Shown piece after piece: positions 32,454-35,044 of a DNA stretch of 35,044 bases (position 1 is the stretch's first letter; each line of letters starts with the position of its first letter). Made by a program: the position numbers and the translations under genes. The notes below the pieces were generated by a model, which was not told the DNA's origin, ran no database searches, and was given only the letters and a program-made list of their open reading frames with translations. This DNA is from an uncultured Oscillospiraceae bacterium (GTDB lineage: Bacteria; Bacillota; Clostridia; Oscillospirales; Oscillospiraceae). The stretch covers positions 1-35,044 of the forward strand of contig CAAFLE010000109.1 in NCBI GenBank assembly GCA_900763675.1. Reading direction: 5' to 3'.

Positions 32454-32807
32454 TTACTTCTTCTTTTTTGACCCTTTGGCGGCGCTGCGGTTCTTGATAC
32501 GCCGCGCCATGCCGATGCCGCCGAAAATCGCGACAACATAGGCGACCATCATCCACGGGCTGGATTCGATCTGGTCCTTCGTCATCCCGGCAAAGAGAGC
32601 GTCCGGCGGCTGCGTCGGCTCCGGCACGGCGTCCGGCGCGGCAGGGTCGGTCTCCTCCGCCGCAGCGGTCGGCGCGGGCGACGCCGTCGGCTCGGGGGCT
32701 TTTCCGAGAGGTCCGTTCATCACGGCGAGAAACAGCAGCGACAGCAGCACGCCGACGCCGAGCGCCGGCAGAAGAATGCGGAGATAGCCTTTGACTTTCT
32801 GACTCAT
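32454..32807 (-). CDS. Small two-helix membrane protein, function unknown
   Basis: 117 residues: a basic N terminus, a hydrophobic helix (10-30), a Pro/Ala/Thr/Glu-rich linker (36-68), an acidic stretch, a second helix (about 84-101) and a very basic C-terminal tail (RRIKNRSAAKGSKKKK). The linker is of low complexity. An AGGAAG site lies 7 bases before the ATG. It starts 21 bases after dut and is probably co-transcribed. I do not recognise the family. Confidence 0.75.
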   Translation of the reverse strand: MSQKVKGYLRILLPALGVGVLLSLLFLAVMNGPLGKAPEPTASPAPTAAAEETDPAAPDAVPEPTQPPDALFAGMTKDQIESSPWMMVAYVVAIFGGIGMARRIKNRSAAKGSKKKK

Positions 32808-32828
32808 TATCTGCTTCCTCCCGGCGCG

Positions 32829-33275
32829 TCAGCGCGTGCCTGTGCTGCCGAAGCCCGCCGCGCCGCGGGCGGTGTCGGTCAGCGTGCCGGTCTCCTCGAT
32901 CTCGATGGCGAGACACGGCGTAATGACAAGCTGCGCAATGCGCTCGCCGTTTTCCACGGTCTGCGGCTCTGCGCCGTTATTCTGTAAAAATACCGTCAGC
33001 TCCCCGCGGTAATCGGCGTCGATCACGCCGACGCAGTTGGCGGGGGCAAGCTGTCGCTTGCAGGCGATGCCGCTGCGGGCGAACACCAGCCCGACGTAGC
33101 CCTCCGGGATCTCTACGGCGATGCCGGTGGGGAAGGCGTGCTTTCCCTGCGGGGGGATCGTGACGCGCTCGGCGCCGTCCGGCAGCAGCGCGTAGAGATC
33201 GGCGCCCGCGGCGAGCGCCGTACCCCGCGTGGGCAGAACGGCGTTTTCGCGGAGCTTTTTGCATTTGATTTTCAT
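32829..33275 (-). CDS. dut: dUTP diphosphatase (dUTPase)
   Basis: Hydrolyses dUTP to dUMP, keeping uracil out of DNA and feeding thymidylate synthesis. 148 residues with all five trimeric dUTPase motifs: AGADLYA (23-29), ARSGIACKR (about 66-74), GVIDADYRGELTV (about 83-95), GERIAQLVI (about 110-118), and the C-terminal RGAAGFGSTG arm. AAGGAAG precedes the ATG, and a strong promoter lies upstream. Confidence 0.97.
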   Translation of the reverse strand: MKIKCKKLRENAVLPTRGTALAAGADLYALLPDGAERVTIPPQGKHAFPTGIAVEIPEGYVGLVFARSGIACKRQLAPANCVGVIDADYRGELTVFLQNNGAEPQTVENGERIAQLVITPCLAIEIEETGTLTDTARGAAGFGSTGTR

Positions 33276-33309
33276 GGGCGATCTTCCTTTGCTGTGTCAA
33301 TCGACATTT

Positions 33310-33338
33310 ATTTTACACGCAAAAGAAACCAGCGTCAA
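33310..33338 (-). promoter_or_regulatory. Promoter of dut
   Basis: On the minus strand TTGACG (33333-33338), exactly 17 bases, TAAAAT (33310-33315), about 35 bases before the dut start. Confidence 0.8.
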
Positions 33339-33344
33339 TGAAAA

Positions 33345-33367
33345 CCGCACGGGGATGACCCGTGCGG
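33345..33367 (-). terminator. Terminator after the small gene at 33373
   Basis: Nine-base stem CCGCACGGG with CCCGTGCGG (33345-33353 with 33359-33367). On the minus strand a TTTT run follows. It separates the small gene from the dut promoter. Confidence 0.75.
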
Positions 33368-33372
33368 CAGCT

Positions 33373-33615
33373 TTATTCCGTCTGCATCCGGCGGCAGGCT
33401 TCCTCCGCCAGATGGAGAACCACTTCCTCCGGCGTCGGCTCGCCGCCCTCGTGCGGGATGCTCTTCCAATATTCCTGCACAAAGGGGCTGGGACTCGACA
33501 TCCCGGCGGCTATCGCGGCGCGGATGTTCTCGCGCACCTCGTCCGCCGCGACGCCTTCCCGCTCGGCGATCTGCCGCAGCGTTTCCTCGACTATACGAAG
33601 TTTTTTGCTGTCCAT
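33373..33615 (-). CDS. Small helical protein, possibly Spo0A C-terminal-like
   Basis: 80 residues, predicted all-helical (RIVEETLRQIAEREGVAADEV, then VRENIRAAIAAGMSSPSP and FVQEYWKSIPHEGGEPTPEEVV). The EGV-x(2)-EV-x(2)-NI-x(2)-AI-x-AG pattern recalls small clostridial proteins annotated as Spo0A C-terminal-domain-like; I recognise it only by eye and would not assume DNA binding. AGGAGG lies 7 bases before the ATG. Upstream it has a perfect 20-base palindrome over its likely promoter, so it is probably repressed by a local regulator, perhaps the divergent XRE-type gene. Confidence 0.75.
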   Translation of the reverse strand: MDSKKLRIVEETLRQIAEREGVAADEVRENIRAAIAAGMSSPSPFVQEYWKSIPHEGGEPTPEEVVLHLAEEACRRMQTE

Positions 33616-33633
33616 CCGTCATCCTCCTGTGAG

Positions 33634-33682
33634 TTAGGCTATGCATAGCCTAATAGTAGCACGCATAGCCTACCGAATGCAA
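33634..33682 (-). promoter_or_regulatory. Palindromic operator with extra half-site over a promoter
   Basis: TTAGGCTATGCATAGCCTAA (33634-33653) is a perfect palindrome. Its half GCATAGCCTA recurs at 33663-33672, 20 bases (about two helical turns) from the same half of the palindrome. On the minus strand a candidate promoter TTGCAT (33677-33682), 18 bases, TACTAT (33653-33658) lies exactly over these sites: the half-site falls in the spacer and the palindrome begins at the end of the -10. Confidence 0.7.
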
Positions 33683-33730
33683 TATGACTTTGTATTCTAG
33701 TAGCTGTATTTCCAGAGAAAGAGGCAAAAA

Positions 33731-33973
33731 ATGGATACAGTTGCTACGGTACGCACGCGGGTCCTCCGGCTGTGCGAGGAGAGAAAGATCACGATCAACC
33801 ATCTTGCGACGGTTTCGGCGCTGCCGCCGTCGAGCGTAAAGAACATACTGTACGGGAAAAGCCAGAATCCGAAGCTCCTGACGATCAAAATGATCTGCGA
33901 CGGGCTGGGCATGACGCTCGGCGAGTTCTTCTCCACGCCGGAATTTGACGCGCTGGAGCAGGAGATCCGCTGA
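33731..33973 (+). CDS. Small XRE-type HTH regulator (copy 1)
   Basis: 80 residues forming a single helix-turn-helix of the Cro/C1 type: VRTRVLRLCEERKITINHLA, TVSALPPSSVKNILYGKSQ (recognition helix), then LLTIKMICDGLGMTLGEFF. There is no further domain. AAAGAGG (33718-33724) precedes the ATG by 6 bases. It is divergent from the small gene at 33373 across the palindrome, and its paralog follows 98 bases downstream. The last ten residues (EFDALEQEIR) are identical in both. Confidence 0.9.
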   Translation: MDTVATVRTRVLRLCEERKITINHLATVSALPPSSVKNILYGKSQNPKLLTIKMICDGLGMTLGEFFSTPEFDALEQEIR

Positions 33974-34011
33974 GAAATCCTCAGACGCCAGTATAGCAGA
34001 TTTTTCCGATA

Positions 34012-34064
34012 TACGCAAGTGCGTATACGCACACGCGGACACCTCAATACTATGAGCTTGAGGT
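34012..34064 (+). promoter_or_regulatory. Palindrome and SD-covering inverted repeat before HTH copy 2
   Basis: GTGCGTATACGCAC (34019-34032) is a perfect palindrome, with a third TACGCA half-site at 34012-34017. Downstream ACCTCAA (34041-34047) can pair with TTGAGGT (34058-34064), which contains the ribosome binding site of the second regulator gene, so translation may also be controlled. Confidence 0.6.
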
Positions 34065-34071
34065 GATGCAC

Positions 34072-34314
34072 GTGTCGGTGAAGGATGCGGTGGCGGAGCG
34101 GTTCGCGTCGCTCTGCCGGGAGCGGGGCATAAAGCCCAACGAGCTGGCGACGCTTTCGGGCGTGACGCCGTCCACGGTGTACAGTATGCTGGACGCCCGG
34201 CGGCGGGATGTATCGGTCGTTACGGTCAAAAAGCTGTGCGACGGATTGAGCCTCTCCCTCGGCGAGTTTTTCTCCGCCGCGGAGTTTGACGCGCTGGAGC
34301 AGGAGATCCGCTGA
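34072..34314 (+). CDS. Small XRE-type HTH regulator (copy 2)
   Basis: 80 residues, aligning without gaps to copy 1 when the GTG at 34072 is used: the Cys-x-Glu-Arg helix, LATLSGVTPSTVYSMLDAR recognition region, VVTVKKLCDGLSLSLGEFF and the identical end EFDALEQEIR. The GTG has GAGGTG (34060-34065) six bases upstream; an ATG at 34066 would overlap that site and lengthen the protein by two residues. A tandem duplicate that has kept the dimer end but changed the recognition helix. Confidence 0.88.
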   Translation: MSVKDAVAERFASLCRERGIKPNELATLSGVTPSTVYSMLDARRRDVSVVTVKKLCDGLSLSLGEFFSAAEFDALEQEIR

Positions 34315-34324
34315 GCCGGGGATG

Positions 34325-34400
34325 AGCCGTGACGGAGGAAGCGTTCCATCCCCTCCGTCACGGCTTCGCCGCGCCACCTCCCCTTGCGGACAAGGGGAGG
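34325..34400. repeat. REP-like double hairpin
   Basis: Two perfect hairpins in tandem: a 14-base stem (34325-34338 with 34352-34365) and a 10-base stem CCTCCCCTTG / CAAGGGGAGG (34377-34386 with 34391-34400). Neither has a proper T tract, so they are not plain terminators. The composition and double-hairpin form recall dispersed palindromic elements common in gut Clostridia; copy number cannot be judged from one window. Confidence 0.6.
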
Positions 34401-34404
34401 CATG

Positions 34405-34440
34405 AAAAAAGGACGCACAGTCAGCGCTGTGCGTCCTTTT
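34405..34440. terminator. Bidirectional terminator between HTH copy 2 and the RHH gene
   Basis: Fourteen-base stem (34407-34420 with 34427-34440) with an A run at one end and TTTT at the other. It contains the stop codon of the leftward RHH gene. Confidence 0.85.
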
Positions 34441-34609
34441 GCGTATCTGGGTCTACGCCATATTTACGAAGTAAATCTTCAATTGCTTCATCCAATAGAC
34501 GGCTTTTTGGAATGCGCGTTTTCTTGGAGAGTTCATCAAAAAGAGGGACAAGCTCATTCTTCAATGATGAAGTAAACCTTGTCCGATATTTCAAAAACGG
34601 TTCTGCCAT
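34421..34609 (-). CDS. Ribbon-helix-helix type DNA-binding protein
   Basis: 62 residues with an Arc/CopG-like plan: a short beta strand (LKYRTRFTSS), helix A (LKNELVPLFDELSKKT), turn RIPKS and helix B (RLLDEAIEDLLRKYG). Such proteins are plasmid or mobile-element regulators, antitoxins or orphan repressors. The ATG at 34609 is preferred to one ten codons upstream because GGGGC lies 7 bases before it. No toxin gene is adjacent. The gene is visibly richer in A and T than the core genes. Confidence 0.75.
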   Translation of the reverse strand: MAEPFLKYRTRFTSSLKNELVPLFDELSKKTRIPKSRLLDEAIEDLLRKYGVDPDTQKDAQR

Positions 34610-34731
34610 TATATCTGCCCCTTTATGCCGTATATGCATATTGTAACCTTTCTGCTATTTTCATGTAATTGGTTGAAGATAGTGACTATATAGTGTATAT
34701 TATGTCCGCAGAAAGGGGAGATATAACGCAT
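34610..34731. other. AT-rich intergenic region with short palindromes
   Basis: Holds ATATGCATAT (34632-34641), ACTATATAGT (34685-34694) and an AAAGGGGAG ribosome-binding-like site (34712-34720). These may include the operator of the RHH protein and promoters for both directions, but no single promoter stands out. Confidence 0.4.
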
Positions 34732-35044
34732 ATGCATGATCAAGCGGTATTCGTCCGGCGTCCACGGACAGGGGAAGATATAAAAACCGGTATTGGAATG
34801 GTACTGGATTATGAAATTATTAAAACAATACGACTAGCGTCGATTAACAAGAGCACACACGTCGGACAGCCAGCCTTTTCGGTGCTTTTTGCCCTTTTCT
34901 CCATGGCGGGCGTCAGCCCGCCTGCGTCCAAAAGAACAAAAATCCCTCGAAAATCCAAGGCTGTCCGATGCGAAGCAGTTCTGCCGGAGCAGAAATGCTC
35001 GCAGACAAGGAAAAGACCGCAGAGAATACTTTGTGTATTCTCAA
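34732..35044 (+). CDS. Possible open frame running off the right edge
   Basis: An ATG 11 bases after AAAGGGGAG opens a frame that stays open to the window end (104 codons, no stop seen). The first ~45 codons (MHDQAVFVRRPRTGEDIKTG, then MVLDYEIIKTIRLASINKS) could be a real N terminus; from about 34862 the frame reads through an inverted-repeat element and the protein becomes basic and unlikely. It may be a gene cut by that element, or no gene at all. Confidence 0.25.
   Translation, partial: MHDQAVFVRRPRTGEDIKTGIGMVLDYEIIKTIRLASINKSTHVGQPAFSVLFALFSMAGVSPPASKRTKIPRKSKAVRCEAVLPEQKCSQTRKRPQRILCVFS
34862..34968. repeat. 107-bp element with terminal inverted repeats
   Basis: TCGGACAGCC (34862-34871) is matched by GGCTGTCCGA (34959-34968), and the pairing resumes further in with TTTTCG / CGAAAA, giving an imperfect ~20-base terminal inverted repeat. 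Inside is a GGCGGGC / GCCCGCC hairpin (34905-34922). Looks like a small non-coding mobile or REP-type element. Confidence 0.55.
34969..35044. repeat. Further hairpins continuing to the window edge
   Basis: TTCTGC / GCAGAA (34979-34994) and GAGAATAC / GTATTCTC (35022-35042) follow directly on the inverted-repeat element. They may be part of one larger repeat that continues beyond the window. Confidence 0.4.

Noticed and set aside
33229..33648. 139-codon plus-strand open frame opposite dut and the small gene at 33373
   Set aside because: It crosses the dut promoter and the terminator of the opposing gene and has no recognisable content.

Overview
The window looks like a chromosome segment of a GC-rich Gram-positive anaerobe of the class Clostridia, most likely a gut Oscillospirales/Ruminococcaceae-type bacterium. 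The reasons are strong AGGAGG-type ribosome binding sites, classical Firmicutes gene orders (gdpP-rplI-dnaB, tilS-hpt-ftsH, recJ-rel-dtd), sortase-built pili with LPxTG anchors, and a GdpP-type c-di-AMP phosphodiesterase. The species is inference; no rRNA is present.

Layout. Positions 1-221 hold the start of a leftward gene running off the window and a terminator. Positions 222-9786 are a long leftward operon. It begins with recJ, the bifunctional (p)ppGpp enzyme rel, the tRNA editing enzyme dtd and a glyoxalase II-like hydrolase, and ends in three tandem paralogous, membrane-anchored leucine-rich-repeat-like proteins of unknown function. Divergently, 9957-11101 carry prmA and a 58-residue membrane protein gene, followed by tRNA-Arg(ACG). 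Positions 11381-14591 hold an L-2-hydroxyisocaproate/lactate dehydrogenase and a branched-chain aminotransferase, preceded by a leader terminator hairpin, and then an ornithine cyclodeaminase/mu-crystallin-family gene with its own promoter.

Positions 14643-22411 are a leftward pilus operon in the order large tip adhesin, backbone pilin, class C sortase, small pilin, second sortase. The last three genes overlap. It shares a 244-base intergenic region with the rightward plsY gene; tandem TTTAC-containing direct repeats there are good operator candidates. Positions 23530-31209 are a leftward housekeeping operon (gdpP, rplI, dnaB, tilS, hpt, ftsH) in which tilS overlaps dnaB and hpt. A rightward sugar-1-phosphate nucleotidyltransferase (31393-32433) carries what looks like an isolated C-terminal domain of phosphomannomutase. 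A leftward pair, dut plus a small two-helix membrane protein, follows.

The right end (33373-35044) is a small regulatory and accessory zone. It has a small conserved-looking gene behind a perfect 20-bp palindrome, two paralogous 80-residue XRE-type regulators with different palindromes upstream, REP-like hairpins, a ribbon-helix-helix protein gene, and an AT-rich stretch running into an inverted-repeat element that continues past the window edge.

The strongest candidates for undescribed biology are the LRR trio behind the stringent-response gene, the pilus operon with its atypical second sortase and small pilin, the nucleotidyltransferase carrying only a mutase C-terminal domain, and the twin mini-regulators with separate operators.
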